A DNA stretch of 64,000 bases from Alentia gelatinosa (GCA_950022655.1 OX465588.1:20818527-20882526), one strand, 5' to 3'; positions 36,401-48,738 are shown, counted from the stretch's first letter. Made by a program: numbers and translations. Notes: generated from the sequence alone by a model not told the origin.

Positions 36401-38896
36401 GTTAATGGCAAATGAAATATGCTACCACTGATGTCCCCAAGTGGCAGAGGTAGGAATTATTGGATAGTGGCGTAAATAAATAGAATCAGGCGTATATATG
36501 ACGTATATAAGATCGCACCATGGACACGTATATACGCCACTAGATAAGGCATCTACGAGACGTCTAATAGGTCGAACTTGTAGACGCAAAATCGTACTGA
36601 TAGACGCGTTTCGCATACAAATGTATAGTGGTAAGTTTCGTGCAGTGTTCCTATAATAAATGTCTTTTTATCCCATATAGGTGTACTGTCACCGTATACA
36701 ATGTCTCAGTATCTTTTGAAGGAATATCAGTAGATTTTCCAATATGCCGTTATATACTTACTCTGATTCTTGTCGACGCGGACGTAGCAGCTGCCCTCAC
36801 AGGTGGCGGCTTGGTAGACCCCGTGTAGTTTGGCGGATCCCCATGAGAGGGCTCCCTGACATTTGTCCCAGCCGGCAGTGGCGCCGCGCTGTGGCACATA
36901 TTGACGTGACTGCACGCTCATAAAACGGTACGGGTAGTAAGGGTCCGGCACAGACTTGCGTACTGTAATCAACTTCCATGTTGTTTTCCCGGGCCTGTAG
37001 TTACACTGATAACAGGCGACTGAAAATCAGATAAGAAATACAATTAAAAAAACACCTCTTGGACACCTCGCTTAAAGGGACACCCCGCTTAAGGGAGAAG
37101 CTTGCTCGGAACAGAAATTTTTATTTAGTTAATTCCAACCCCGTTTACGGAGACACCCCGCTTCAGGGGTCACTTTATTCGGAAGGGAGGGTGACCCCTT
37201 AAGCAGAGTTTTACTGTACTTATCATTGCCTCGGGATGCCTATGGTCACCCAACTATCCAATGATGTATGTCTTATAGTTATATAAATATATTGAATAGT
37301 CAATTGTCAGAACTAGGAGATTAACTTGGTTGACGGTTGATCTGATCTGGAGCTCGTTGAATAAACTATGATCGCAAATGAAGACACTTTTTTGTAGACC
37401 AACGAGTCCCATGAGCCATGTGGGTCAACTTTATTCAACACGTATGGACGTCCTTTGACCAAATAGAACTGTAACAACCTTAAATATTATTAAACAACCC
37501 TTTTTTCTCGATTCAATCATATTGTGTCCTCAACCTGTTCTATCGTGCCTTATAGAGCGTAGAAATATAAAAATATTGATTGTGTGGTATGCATGTTATA
37601 ACCTCTGTAGAGGCACACTGCAGACTTACTGAATATTCAAAATGATTCAGAGAACTGTATACCTTGTTAGAGATTCAACCTTAATGTTATGAATGCTGAA
37701 TAAATGGAAAGTTATTCCATTGTCTCGCGATTCATAGATTTTAAAAAAATGGGAGATACACCATGAGATGGCTTTGACCGATGAGGAAATTCCTACATAC
37801 TTTACCTAATTTCCTGCAGCATTTAACGCTTGGAAATGCATAAGGACAAAATGGATTTGCACACCAATACATTATGTGTGTTAATGTGTGATGTCTAACT
37901 AGAATATTGCCTATAGTATCTCGGTTATAAGTAGATGAGTGTGCTCGATCATTGACCGGAATACAATAGCCATCAGCAACTATATCTACCAAATACTACG
38001 TGCATCCGAATAGTCCCTATACAATTAAAGTCAATAGCCAGGTATTTTGTATTGGTCCTTAGAGAATCAGTCGCAATGAAGTAGTAAATCTTTAAACTCT
38101 TAATCAACTTACTTTTACGGTTCCTGTACCTATAGTAATTAGATGTGTCCTGATTGGAACTGGTGTCGTACTTAGGTATCTTTGGGTAGGTGTAGCTGTA
38201 GTAACTATTCTTCCCAAGGTTGTAGCTGGCCTGGTAATACCCGTTTCTATTCCTCGGGCGTCTGCGATAACTTTTGCGGTAGGCGGACGAAGGGTGGTAC
38301 CAATGAGAGGAGGAGTGTGAGTGGCGGGTGGATGAGCGGTGGGCGGGTAAATGATGGGTGGGTGAGCGATGGGCGGGTGAATGATGGGTGGGTGAACGAT
38401 GGGCGGGTGAATGATGGGTGGGTGAACGATGGGCTTGTGAATGATGGGTGGGTGAACGATGGGCGGGTGAATGATGGGTGGGTGAACGATGGGCGGGTGA
38501 ATGATGGTTGGGTGGCCGATGGGCCGGTGAATGATGGGTGGGTGAGTAATGGGTGGGTGAGTGATGGGCGGGTGGGCGATGGTCAGGTCTGCTTCTGTCT
38601 GAGGTGCTCCAGTGTCCTTGACGGTGTGGTCCCGTGTACCTGTTATCGCGTGTGTTATACCTTCTACTGGTACCATATCCACCATCACTCCTCGAGTATC
38701 CGTTATCCCTGGAGTTCCCATACATTGATTCGCCGTTAGTATTATAACCATGAGTTGCTCGCTGGGATGCACCACCAAAGTACAGAGGTTTCGACGTTAA
38801 TCTTTCCGAATTCCCATAGTACCACTGAGAATGGGCTGTTCCCCAGAAAACAGCCACCAGGGCCAGTATGCCCAGGTAACCCGACGTGAAACCCAT
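33489..38896 (-). CDS. Gene D: three-finger protein with His/Pro tandem repeats
   Basis: Four exons join to 482 residues: 38896-38113, 37019-36762, 34158-34056 and 33792-33489, with phases 1, 1 and 2. The start is ATG at 38894-38896; the frame is open a little further to a GTG, which I do not use. Residues 1-23 are a signal peptide (ILALVAVFWGTAHS). Residues 24-105 are Tyr/Gly/Arg-rich. About 106-190 is a 10-residue tandem repeat (SPTHHSPAHR), followed by a Tyr/Arg-rich stretch to 261. The domain begins ACYQCNYR, with a 47-residue first finger, AGWDKC, ATCEGSCYVRVDKN, YRGCYAGEWGVNP, SGCSY and LYCFCQGDRCN. A tail of about 99 residues is Pro/Tyr/Arg-rich with RRRRYRRSEDDD. No membrane anchor. 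It may be a metal- or mineral-associated matrix protein; that is inference. Confidence 0.8.
34356..34864. repeat. Direct repeat pair CTTTGACTGCCTGGCAGA
   Basis: CTTTGACTGCCTGGCAGA followed by a short gap and GTCA(A/G)AGAGCACAA occurs at about 34358-34391 and again at 34829-34862 in the same orientation. The unit contains its own small inverted repeat (TTTGACT/AGTCAAA). It lies in the second intron of gene D. Its nature is unknown. Confidence 0.35.
35638..35730. repeat. Fold-back repeat with TCGCTTTCGCC loop
   Basis: CAATACTGCACTTGTTTGGATGT pairs with the inverse ACATCCAAACACGTGGAGTATTG, and ATCGTC pairs with GACGAT. The loop reads ACTCGCTTTCGCCTC. A worn copy lies at about 1950-2040, also followed by ATACGATTCTTGA. 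It is in the second intron of gene D. Confidence 0.55.
35960..36165. other. GC-rich, strand-biased tract in a gene D intron
   Basis: About 200 bases rich in C on the plus strand, with repeated CCGCC(G)CCCGCC, CCACCCC and GCTGCCCGCCG units and a GCGGCCGC site at its left edge, inside otherwise A/T-rich intron sequence. The minus (transcribed) strand is G-rich and could form G-quadruplexes. The open frames across it on both strands are low-complexity and not supported as genes. Confidence 0.6.
37060..37216. mobile_element. Worn pogo-like MITE
   Basis: Blocks GACACCCCGCTTAAGGG, GGAGACACCCCGCTTCAGGG and the right end CTTAAGCAGAGTTTTACTG, then TA, match the pogo-like element at 934-1112. The left end is worn. 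It lies in the first intron of gene D, close to the exon 2 acceptor at 37020. Confidence 0.45.
38335..38590 (-). repeat. 30-bp coding minisatellite in gene D exon 1
   Basis: A 30-base unit (plus strand GATGGGCGGGTGAATGATGG then GTGGGTGAAC) is repeated about eight times with few changes, encoding SPTHHSPAHR in the gene frame. Because the unit is a multiple of three and lacks stops in other frames, long false frames appear over it on both strands. Near-identity of units suggests recent expansion and length variation between individuals. Confidence 0.8.
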
Positions 38897-39004
38897 CCTC
38901 ACAGCCCACTGTCCAAAGACACTCTGAGATTTCTTGGGAGTTCCATCTTACTTGACCATTCCTCATGAGGAAGGTCAAGGGTTGTATGTGAGATGCGATG
39001 GCGT

Positions 39005-39012
39005 CATATATG
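39005..39012 (-). promoter_or_regulatory. TATA-like box of gene D
   Basis: CATATATG on the minus strand, about 110 bases upstream of the gene D ATG and just below a short GC-rich run (CCGCGGGG). Spacing to the ATG is similar to that of the gene F TATA box. Confidence 0.35.
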
Positions 39013-39350
39013 CCCCGCGGTTAGACCTCCGTAGACTGCCCATAGGCATTGTGTGTATTGAATAACGGTGGCGGCCATTGCATACATATCCATATTTATA
39101 TTGAAACCATGTTACCTGTGTCTAAGTCGTTTTCATGGGTTGTTTTTTTTTAAAGAAAAGCGGTATTCATTCATTTATTCCGATGCATTCCCCAATAGCA
39201 TAGTAGTGGTTGTAGTTTTATTTCCATTCCAGGTGGAACATTTATCATACCATTTTAGTTCTTTAGCCATTGTTATTTTTGTATCTCAAAATACCTGGAA
39301 TCACATGAGCCAGACACATATAACAACAACTCTTCAATATGATAGCAACA

Positions 39351-39356
39351 TTTATT
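39351..39356 (-). terminator. Poly(A) signal of gene E
   Basis: AATAAA on the minus strand about 285 bases after the gene E stop codon at 39638-39640. It is the nearest canonical hexamer. Confidence 0.4.
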
Positions 39357-39637
39357 GCATGAAAAATTAATTCTGTGTAGAATAACAACTCAGCATGGCT
39401 TACACAACAGAGTATGGTAAAAAAAAATTGTATTTTGTGTATGATTTAGCAGACAACAATCAAAACATGTAACAAAACATTATAGCCAATGATGATTGCA
39501 GGCAAAGGATAAAATTTGATATCGTGGATTAAGGAAGTTAGTGTGCAATCGTCATTGAACTTATAGAACAATTTGTCTTTGAGTTTTATATTGTCATGTA
39601 GATATATATGTGATATTTTTACATGGATCGTCTGGAG

Positions 39638-42600
39638 TTAGAAGAAGGCCGGGGCGTTGGAGGTATTACACTTGGAGCCCTGGCAGAAGCAGAGGACGGA
39701 GAGTGCGGGGCCTTGCTTGTGACAACCGATGATCTGAGGGTTGATCCCGTACTCTCCTCTGTAACACCCGCGATGCACACCTGTGGGCCAAGGAAAAAGC
39801 AATGTAAGGAAATACATTTACCAGTTGATTCATAGGGCTATAAGCATCACACTGTGATCATTAGCATTAGATACAGGCAACCTCATACATATCACCATTA
39901 ATAATGATTGCATATCACGTTGATACATCAACGGGATATCGAGAAGTCTAGAAGGAAAAGACATGCATTCCTTTAAAAATAGGGAAAGGTTTTGTATCCA
40001 GTTATCAAAAACATTTTCATCGAGGCCACTGTATCTGAAAGTTACACTGTAAATTAAGGATATAGAGTAATTGTATCTGAAATTTCTGGACGATCTGAAA
40101 GTGCCCTCGGAGCAATCGAGAGCAATGTGCGGAACTACCTGGCGGCCGCCCACTGTGAGGGGAGCCCCTGGCTGGGTCAGGGGTCACACCGGGGCGCAGG
40201 ACCTGAGGCGGTGTCAAGGGCTCTCTATACAGGCAGATACAGACAGAGCCATTCAGGGGTGACAGCGCCAAGATAGCCAACCTCTACGCTAGGGTGCCCG
40301 CGGCAGAGTTTTATTACTTGTTAGAGGGCAGTAGTGACGTTACTTTGTATAGCTTCACCAAAGACAAAGAATAACGTTCCCTGCGGGGGTACATGTGCCA
40401 TGGGTCATTTATTATTCAGTACCTGAATACAATACTGTGCTAAGTTGTATTACTGATTTATGTAGTATATAATCGATACGGGATGTAGATATTTGGGCGG
40501 AACGCTCACAAATTCATAGGTCAGTCATTTCTTTCATAACGGACGTACTATATATTTAGACATAGAACGCCGTGTCTCAATAGTTCTGTATAGAAGTTTG
40601 ACGAGATGCAGATAAATCATATAGTTCTCCTGTATTATTACAGATTAATCTTTGGGGCCTCACACCATATACAGACCCACAAAACTACAATTTCATTGTT
40701 ACCTATATCGTTAACCAAAGCGTTGGCAGTTGTGCCGAGATCCGAGATCCAGTTTGACATAAGTTTCCCATCATCACTACCATCATCCCTCCACCAACCG
40801 TTTCTATTAAAAAAAGTATTGATTACAGTAGAACCCCGCGTATATGGACATCCTCCGTTCCGTGACCGCCTACACGGGGTTTACGGAGCCGCATGTACGC
40901 ATAACTATCGTTTTTTGCATTAATCACACATCTTTTCGAATACATTAAACCTAGTTATTGCGATATTAAAAGGTATAACATTTGCTCTATAGCACAAAGG
41001 GACTGTATAACATGCCTTTGAAGGCGTATACCACAGATTTGAATCCGTATATCACAGTTACGGTATCGGACAGGTTTTATGTAATGGGCGATGGTTTACT
41101 GAGTCCTCATACATTTTCAATGGGGTCTTTGTATGCGATGGATAACAAAGTAGAACTCTGCGTAAGCGAATACTCTTTGTTCCGTGCTGCTTACACGGGG
41201 TTAGAATAAACATCTAAAAGAGGGAATCGTTCCAAGCAAAATTGTCTGTTCATGCGGGGTAGCCGCTTACGCGAGGTGTCCGTTAGGAGTGGTTCTATTA
41301 ATTGATAGCAAGTTTCGATACCAGAGACTGAAATATGCCAAAATGGTGAGCAGGAGCAAGGCAATGTGTTTTGAGCTAAAATACACACATTTATTTGGAG
41401 TGGGATAAGAGAAGTACTCACTGTTATCGGGGTCGACTCTCACATAGCAGTTATCCACACAGGCCGTAGTTCTGATGCCGAACAAGGCGGCATCCTTGCG
41501 ATGAAAGGCAAATCGGCAGTGACTGGTCTCATGTGGCGTTGATTCATCTGCCCACCAACTGCAGTCGTAGCAGAGCCCTATTGTCAAGAAGGTCCAATGT
41601 CAAAAACTAAGGATCAAAACCCAACTATTGACAGGTCAGGACGGGTAGGTCTTAACAGGTACCCATAGAAGTATGCAATGCGGTGCCAGGTGATAAAAGT
41701 ATGCAATGAGGTGCCAGGGAAAATGCTGTTTTTGTATGGTGAGAGGAATACTTCTCTACATAACATGCGACATGTTCTTCAAAATCAAATGTCTAAAACA
41801 GCCAATAAAAATCAGAGTATATATCGTACTGCAAGGCAAACGATATGAAGAATTTAATTATTATCTATTGCATCTAGTTATTTCGTTTATGGAAAGCATT
41901 CATTATACAATATACACTTTGGTCATATAAGTATCTGTTACGTGGCAGCACATACGTTTGATTCACCCTGCCCTTGCTACACATTGTAATAAGGTAAGGA
42001 CTCATTCATTTGAACAAGATGTTTTACTATAACCTTCAATATCTTTCAGTATTTGGCTAAAGAAAAGGTCGTGTATGTGTTTCCATTCACTGGAAGTGTC
42101 ATGTTCGCTATTATACACGTTCTGAAGTTCAGGGTAAAATATCCACTAATCATTTGTTTGTAGAAATGCAGATTCAACATTCATCTGTGAAACACAGGTA
42201 AACCAGCCCTGATATAAGGGGAATGAATCATCAATTAGCCGATATTTCATGAAAATCTCTAATCTTAAGTGAATATTCTGTACTGGTAATAATTGATTAA
42301 CATCTTCTTACTATGTGAACCATTATAGAAGGCCTGTAAAGTCGCACTGGGGTTTTCCACCACTAGAGTATGTCGCTTGGGGTCATATTCATCAGGCTGA
42401 TCATATGGGTCCGGAGGAAGCGGTCTGAAGACAACCGGTACCATAGCATCGCTGGGCTCCACGCTTATCCTGGAATCTCTGGCTGCAGTGTACTCTACCT
42501 TCGCCGTCTTGCCTTCCGGAGACTTGAACCTAAAAGATGCCTTCGGATAAAGTCCTTCCCTGAAACTCTCAGAGGAGAAAGAAGACTTTGTAACAAAATT

Positions 42601-44434
42601 GGGAAATATAATATGGAACATATATTTCTTGAAACAAAAAGACAATACATTTGAACTATAAAGTATAAATTGTTTCTATGAAATTAAACAGATTACCTTA
42701 GAACTAAGTATGGTAAATACCCAGAAATATTAGATAAAAAGAGACAAAAGGGTGGCAACTTCTTTATAGGCTAGGGACTGAAAAAGTTAAGCTGATTAGA
42801 TGAGATTGACTCATGCATTTCAGGGTTACCCTAACTGAGGGTCTGGAGAGAGCGTTTTACTATTACATCATGAATCGCCAAATCTATAACGATGTATTGC
42901 AGGATGGACGAAGTGTCATCAGTGAAGAACAGCCACTAGGAATAAACACAGTTTACAAAACGAAAACATAACTTTTGCCATGTATGGAAAACCGTATTAA
43001 AGTAGCAATAAATGCTAGAATGGTATGCAATCCCAGTACTACTTTTCTAACATGGAGTGTATTCTCGTACTCAGCACCTTTTCGACCAATGATATACTGA
43101 CAAGTATTGAGACATTTCTAGAATTGTTTTGTCCGATTATTTGGAGTATGGTGGAGGGCCGAGGTTTCGGTTCGTTAACTGTTGTCTCTACCTGGCCATT
43201 GTGGTGGTAATCATAGATACTAACACTGACCGCAATATGTTAACATGTGGAAACTTGATTACTATGTCTCTCCTAATTGGTTATTTATTCAGAATGTATG
43301 TATGATATACGGCACCGTCTAATGAGACGAGGCAAGTTGTCTTTTAGAAAAACTGTGATACAGGGCCATTAGAGACAAAGCTGGATCCAGCTCATCTCGC
43401 GCTGGGAGTTTTTTTAGCGTTTATAATCTCATTCCATCATTATACTTCGCTTTCTCACCCATACAATGTTAGTGGACTTACTGTCGTGTAAGTTGACTCG
43501 ACCTGTCACCACCCGATGGCTTTCCTCGAATAGTATGACTATCGTGTCCGGTATTCTTCACATTGAGAGTACCATGGTGCTGATCACGGGGATGATGGTC
43601 AGAGAAAATATCCACTTCACCACTGTCCTCCTCATCAAATCCTGGCATCATTATTGTTGGTGTTCTCCACATGTGAGCAAAGCCTTTTAACAAGTTCATG
43701 TCAATGATCTTGTTCAAGTCACTGTTAACACCTGAGTTCTTAATCCAAGGTAGATCTTTGTACAGATCTTTGTGATTTTTCTTGTGATGTCTCTTGTGAT
43801 TATAGTTTTTGCCCCTTGAAAAGTGATTGCGTCTTTTAGATATATTTGCATTTGTCCTCGACTTTGGTTTCCAATAAAGAACTCGATCAGAATATATATT
43901 AGGTGTATCATAACTATTTTGGCTTCCTCCAAGTTCATACTCGATGGGGGGTGACATGTCCTGGTAGAAATGTTCCAGGGAAGTTTTCCGCGGTTTCTTA
44001 TTTTTGTTTTGTTTCTTTTTCCTATAATTCGTTTTTCCAATATCGCCCCATTCGACCGAATCTTCATATTCTCTTCTCTTATAAAGATCTTTATCAGCCC
44101 TTTGCCGATTTCTGGTAGATGCCAAATTCGTATTCCTCCTTTTCCTAGGTGTATACCCGGATAGGTTGTGTACATCCATTATACTTACATCCCCTCTGTG
44201 TAGCTTCTTTATAAACTCCTCCCTCCTCTTCTGTAGGTCTTCTTCAAAAGCTTCCAATAACAGTCTTGCTTCTTCCCGGTAGGTGGAAGTCTTCCTCGGG
44301 ATTATGACCCGGTCACCTCGTAATATATCTTCCATTAAGTCTTCGGTCAGATCCTCATCACTGTCTATGGCAGTAACGGGGTTCATATTGAGAAGGAGAA
44401 TCAGCCAGGTGAGAAGTACGGCCATACCAGGCAT
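39638..44434 (-). CDS. Gene E: three-finger protein with long basic N-terminal region
   Basis: Four exons join to 499 residues: 44434-43482, 42559-42312, 41577-41422 and 39780-39638, with phases 2, 1 and 1. The start is ATG at 44432-44434; a second ATG three codons on also fits. Residues 1-22 are a signal peptide (LLTWLILLLNMNPVTA). An acidic, probably helical stretch (about 23-80) with EEARLLLEAFEEDLQKRRE follows, then PRKRR at 96-100, a furin-type site, and a Lys/Arg/Asn-rich region to about 225 (KKKQNKNKKPRK). Exon 2 is Pro/Asp/charged-rich. The domain starts near residue 403: LCYDCSWW, a first finger of only 14 residues, TACVDNCYVRVD, HRGCYRGEYGINP, IGCHKQ, LCFCQGSKCN, ending nine residues after CN. 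Ten cysteines, no anchor. A TATA variant (TTAATAAAG) lies about 85 bases above the ATG. Confidence 0.8.
40826..41302. mobile_element. pogo-like MITE remains, two fragments in tandem
   Basis: CAGTAGAACCCCGCGTATAT starts at 40826 after TA, followed by CCTCCGTTCCG. A second, separate unit at about 41151-41302 starts GTAGAACTCTGCGTAAGCG, contains GGTTAGAATAAACAT as the element at 934-1112 does, and ends GGAGTGGTTCTATTA. The sequence between them does not match. It lies in the last intron of gene E. Confidence 0.5.
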
Positions 44435-44700
44435 CGTGAAGTTCGTTGTAGGCCTGATGATGACAGACACAGGTGGGTATCATTAGTAGAACTGCGTAGT
44501 GAATTATTTTAGACAAAGCTTTATTAAATAACGCGAGTTCAGCCGGATTCGTCAGAATGACAAATGTTGTGCAGATGATAAATACAAATCTCGGTTATGT
44601 TACATGATGACTTTCTTGAAAAAAAACGCTATTTTTGAATCAGGAAACGCATCAGTATATTCAAAATACAAAAACAATAACCTTTTTCTCGTTGTCTCGG

Positions 44701-44740
44701 ATGAAATCGTTCAGAACTTGCTCGTTCTGAACGATTTCAT
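44701..44740. repeat. Perfect 17-bp stem hairpin
   Basis: ATGAAATCGTTCAGAAC and its exact inverse GTTCTGAACGATTTCAT are separated by six bases (TTGCTC). It stands alone between genes E and F. There is no T run, so it is not a terminator-like structure. Confidence 0.6.
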
Positions 44741-46549
44741 CGGAAACAACTCAAAAAGCTAGTCGGTATTGGCATCACGGTATCACATAATACACAATAG
44801 CTTTCCAAGTTGACATTTATGTAAAAGTGTTGGTTATTAGTAGCAACACCAACCTCCGTTTATAACTGTATCTAGAATATCAGAGAGAAATCAATTCATT
44901 ATTGAAATTAGCAACCTATAAAAAAATATCTGTTGCTGGGACATGTCGTGTCACGCAAAACCAGGGAGACCTAATCCTGGAAAATATCAATGAAATTTCA
45001 TCAAGGGAGATTTGGTAGTTTGCATTCACTTAACACAAGTATATCGAATGTATTATCATAAATATAAATGTATCCTTTACATACAGTATAGATTCCCCAA
45101 TACAAGTGGCCTTATTTTGCTATAGGACTGCTGTGATCACGGTTTAACACCAAAAAGTACCGTTTTCGATGATTAGCTAGTAAATCCTGACAGAGGTAGC
45201 ACAATACTCACCCACCTGTTCACGTCAAACCCTTCAAATGGCAGCAAATCGACGTACTAATGTTTTATAGCTAACTATGACGTGTCTCGATGGGAAGCAG
45301 TGATCTATATGTGAACAATGAGTTGCTGGAGGTAAAAATCATCTGCAAACTGTGTGAACAGGTAACGCACCTGCGTGAGTCCCTCCTGATATTGTCATCA
45401 CTTCGATGTGAATTATAAAGTGACTCGAGGGCCCTGTCGTGCATGAATGTCCAAACTAGGTATATGTCTTTCTCGTAACCACCCTCGATTTAAAACTTCT
45501 AAACATGAAAGGCAGGGTTTTACATTGACCATGGTTTGTATTCACCTGTTTAACACACACCACTTCACATTACAAATGTCATATATCTGGAATGTCTACA
45601 TGGAGGAGAGTGGTTGTTATAGAATACCTTCCTTATAAACATCCAAATTAGGGGTTGCCGGATTTATCAAAGCTTGATAAACCACATTATATCATGACAT
45701 AATGCGTTATGATTTATAAGCTCGAGTTAAAAAATATAATTATTCATACTGATGTTCGAACTGTCTATTGCTCTGATTTTGGTGTAATCCTGTTTAGCAG
45801 GGTGTGGTAAATGACCTCTCCTGACAAAACACGTGCATGTTCTTGTTTTTCCTTTAGTATTGCGCCTGGATGAAGAAGGACTCAAACCCCGTGGTAAACT
45901 GTATACATTTGAGAAACCTTTATATTTTTTCTAATGACATATAAGAGACTCACATACGAGGAAATCACTATAAGCTATTAATATTTTAACCTTTCATAGC
46001 AAATGGGCCCCAGAAGATATCCACGATTTAATATCCAAAGCAGGAAATTTTACAGTGAGCATGAAAATTTTTTTTTTTTAAGGTTTTTATTTAAACTTTT
46101 TTTTTTTATTTTTTTTTTTTATTAGGCATCAGTTCAAATATTGACATTTGGTTTTCAACCGGCCTTTAGCATATCCGGGTGTGAACTTGATCAAATATTC
46201 TCAGTCATAGACATTAGGAAAAATTACACATATATATGGTATAGTAATACTAGATAATGGGTGGCTGAGCGACAATCAGCCTAGGCAGGTTGTATGAGAT
46301 GGAGAATAATGATTAATGATTTAACCTCTCCTGATTCTGGTATAGGTTTATGTACTCTGAAACTGCCTACAATTTATAGATACACGATATATAAAGATAC
46401 GATATATAAAGCCTGGCCCTGAAACCGAAAAACAACAATAACAATGTATCTATATATCTACCAAGTGCCCATTACGAGTCATTGTATCTATCAGATAGGT
46501 TTGTTAGAATTCTCCATAATGTAAGCTTATGACAACTTATGATGAGGGA

Positions 46550-47262
46550 TTATGGCCAGATAGATGGTATATGGTCTAGTGATTTTATATATCGTTTGAA
46601 AGCACCTTTACTTTGCATCTCTTTCAGTTCATTGTTTTGGGCATTCCACAATCGACTGCACCGATATTCTGGGGATTTTTTGTAGAATTCTGTTCTTGGG
46701 CGAGGTAGATTAAAATTATGCTTACTCGCTGAAGGAAGGTTTTGTCTGATATTTCGTTGTTGTGTATTCTCTGTTTCCACATATCCAGCTAATAGACAGC
46801 GCTCAGTATTTTTATCATTTGCGGTTACAGGGCCATGCTCCCTAACATAGAGTCTCCTCATATATATGAAAGTGACAATTCCTGTCTCCTTCTAGTCAAC
46901 ATACAAACATTAGTTAGAGTGTGTAGCTGTTCAACAGTGTGCAACATGGCCCTATCCTCAAGTATTATCCACAGGGCCCGGTTCTGCAATCGCTGTAACT
47001 TTGTTAACCATTTCATATTGGCACCATCAGTCAGAATCGAAGCATAATCGAACATCGGTAATACAATTTGTTTGTAAATTTGAATAGCAACATTCTTAGT
47101 TATCAAAAATTGTATACGTCTTAGCATGAAAAGCTTGTGATTTACTTTTTTGATTGTATGTCTACAGTGCTTTTCTAAAGTCAGATTTGTGTCCAAATGG
47201 GCACCCAAATACTGATATGAGGTTACTTCTTCCAACTTACCAAGACCCATAAATAAATCCAA
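46550..47262 (-). mobile_element. LINE 3' end fragment
   Basis: Two overlapping minus-strand frames (47262-46858 and 46861-46550) give the post-RT region of a non-LTR retrotransposon: SYQYLGAHLDTNLTLEKHC, LPMFDYASILTDGAN, LQRLQNRALWIILEDR, then LPRPRTEFYKKSPEYRCSR with LWNAQN and FKRYIK. RT catalytic motifs are absent. A frame shift near 46860 joins the two parts. It differs from the LINE at 5460-7870 in sequence, so it is a separate family. Confidence 0.7.
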
Positions 47263-47340
47263 GTTTTTAGTCCTGGCTAGTTTGTTTTGGAGGTAAGATT
47301 AGGTCTGATTTACAGACCTATCTTCCATCTGCTCCAGTAC

Positions 47341-47429
47341 CTAATTCCTAGTACTGAAAATGTCCAGACCAGTGGACTTACTGCCTTTGTAAGTCCACTA
47401 GTCTGGACATTTTCAGTACTAGGAATTAG
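47341..47429. repeat. Near-perfect 40-bp stem hairpin
   Basis: CTAATTCCTAGTACTGAAAA then TGTCCAGAC, AGTGGACTTA on the left is matched by TAAGTCCACT, GTCTGGACA and TTTTCAGTACTAGGAATTAG on the right. The loop is about nine bases (CTGCCTTTG), with one bulged base. It may be a very young fold-back insertion or a small-RNA precursor. Confidence 0.65.
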
Positions 47430-48738
47430 ATAACCCAGGATCGTACATGAAGACTCTTTCCTACACCTCGCACAAGGCTTATCGTTTGATAATATCTAAG
47501 TCTATTCACTAAGACAGCGTTAGCCGTCCATAAGATATTACATAAGTGTTAAATTCAGTTTACCTACATCTTCCCTGGATCTGTGGCGTACAGGAAAGGG
47601 TCTACATGTACGATCCTAGATTATTAAACGGGTCCCTGGTTATTACGTCAGCGGAACAAGTTTCCGGTGATACATGTATATATGTATATGTTATGCTGGG
47701 CCATGTGACATACTTCTGCTCTGGAGTCGGGATAATCCTAATATGTGGACCGTCCGTATGTCATCGTATGTCATAGAGTGGAACTGTCTATGTGAATTTG
47801 ATGTTAATGATTAATGTTGTGATTACATATATATTAATTATGAATGTCTGCATTTATGTACATATAAAAGTAGTACCAAAAGCGTATCACATGGGTATTT
47901 CTCGTCGCCGGGAGAAAATACACAGAGGTATACTGGCTGCCAGAGATACACTACATTAGCTCTGGTCAGGTTAAATAGATGGCTACCTTGACCGACCACA
48001 CCGGGCTCCTCAGGTTTATTGTTGGTTGAGGTTGCTTGAGCGATGCAGCGTGCTTGACGACAAGCTGTAAGAGGTATTGACTCTCCTACTCGATCTTCCA
48101 TACTGCTTGGAGAGTGTGTTTAGTCATAACCTCGAAGCCAATCTACCATTTGGTTATTTCCTTTCCTGTGTATTTTTTTTCAAAATTAATGAACATAAAT
48201 CTTGGTGCCTTTATCAATTTGTTAGCTATGAATATTTCATATTAAGTATGCCTGTTCTGAGAGTATACACAAAGTATTTGGTTTGAGGCGCACCCAGAGT
48301 GATCCCGTGTGTGATTAAACCCGACCAACCCCTATATCGTAGCTAAGCGTAGACAGGGGTCGGTTGCCAAATTAACTCAGAGGTTGCTAGAGGCAGAATA
48401 GAGCGCGCTCAAGGCAGGGACAACGAGATGGCATGTGACTGGGAAGGTCCGAGATCGGGCCTCACTCACCGGGGAACCTATACAGCCTCCACTTGGCCTC
48501 CTTCACTCTTGGGAAAAAAAATTCTTTTCCATTTCTTTCTCTCAAGATGTGTAAATGTGAGGACTGCGGCTGAGAATACGATGCCGGGAGCCACAGAGAT
48601 GGATGTCCATAATACAGGTCAGAAGAGTTAGAGAAAGGAATTGAGGAGGAGTATTCTTATGGAGCCATTGGTTGCTCGAGAATGGAGAAAGACGGTGAAG
48701 AGACCTCGTAGTCTAAACGGACATGGTTCAGTAAGGTA

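Noticed and set aside
38104..38778. Long second minus-strand frame and a plus-strand frame over the gene D repeat
   Set aside because: They arise because the 30-bp repeat has no stop in these frames. Only the frame with signal peptide and splice site to the domain exon is supported.
39623..39835. Plus-strand open frame of 70 codons
   Set aside because: It lies opposite the last exon of gene E, which carries the conserved cysteine signature.
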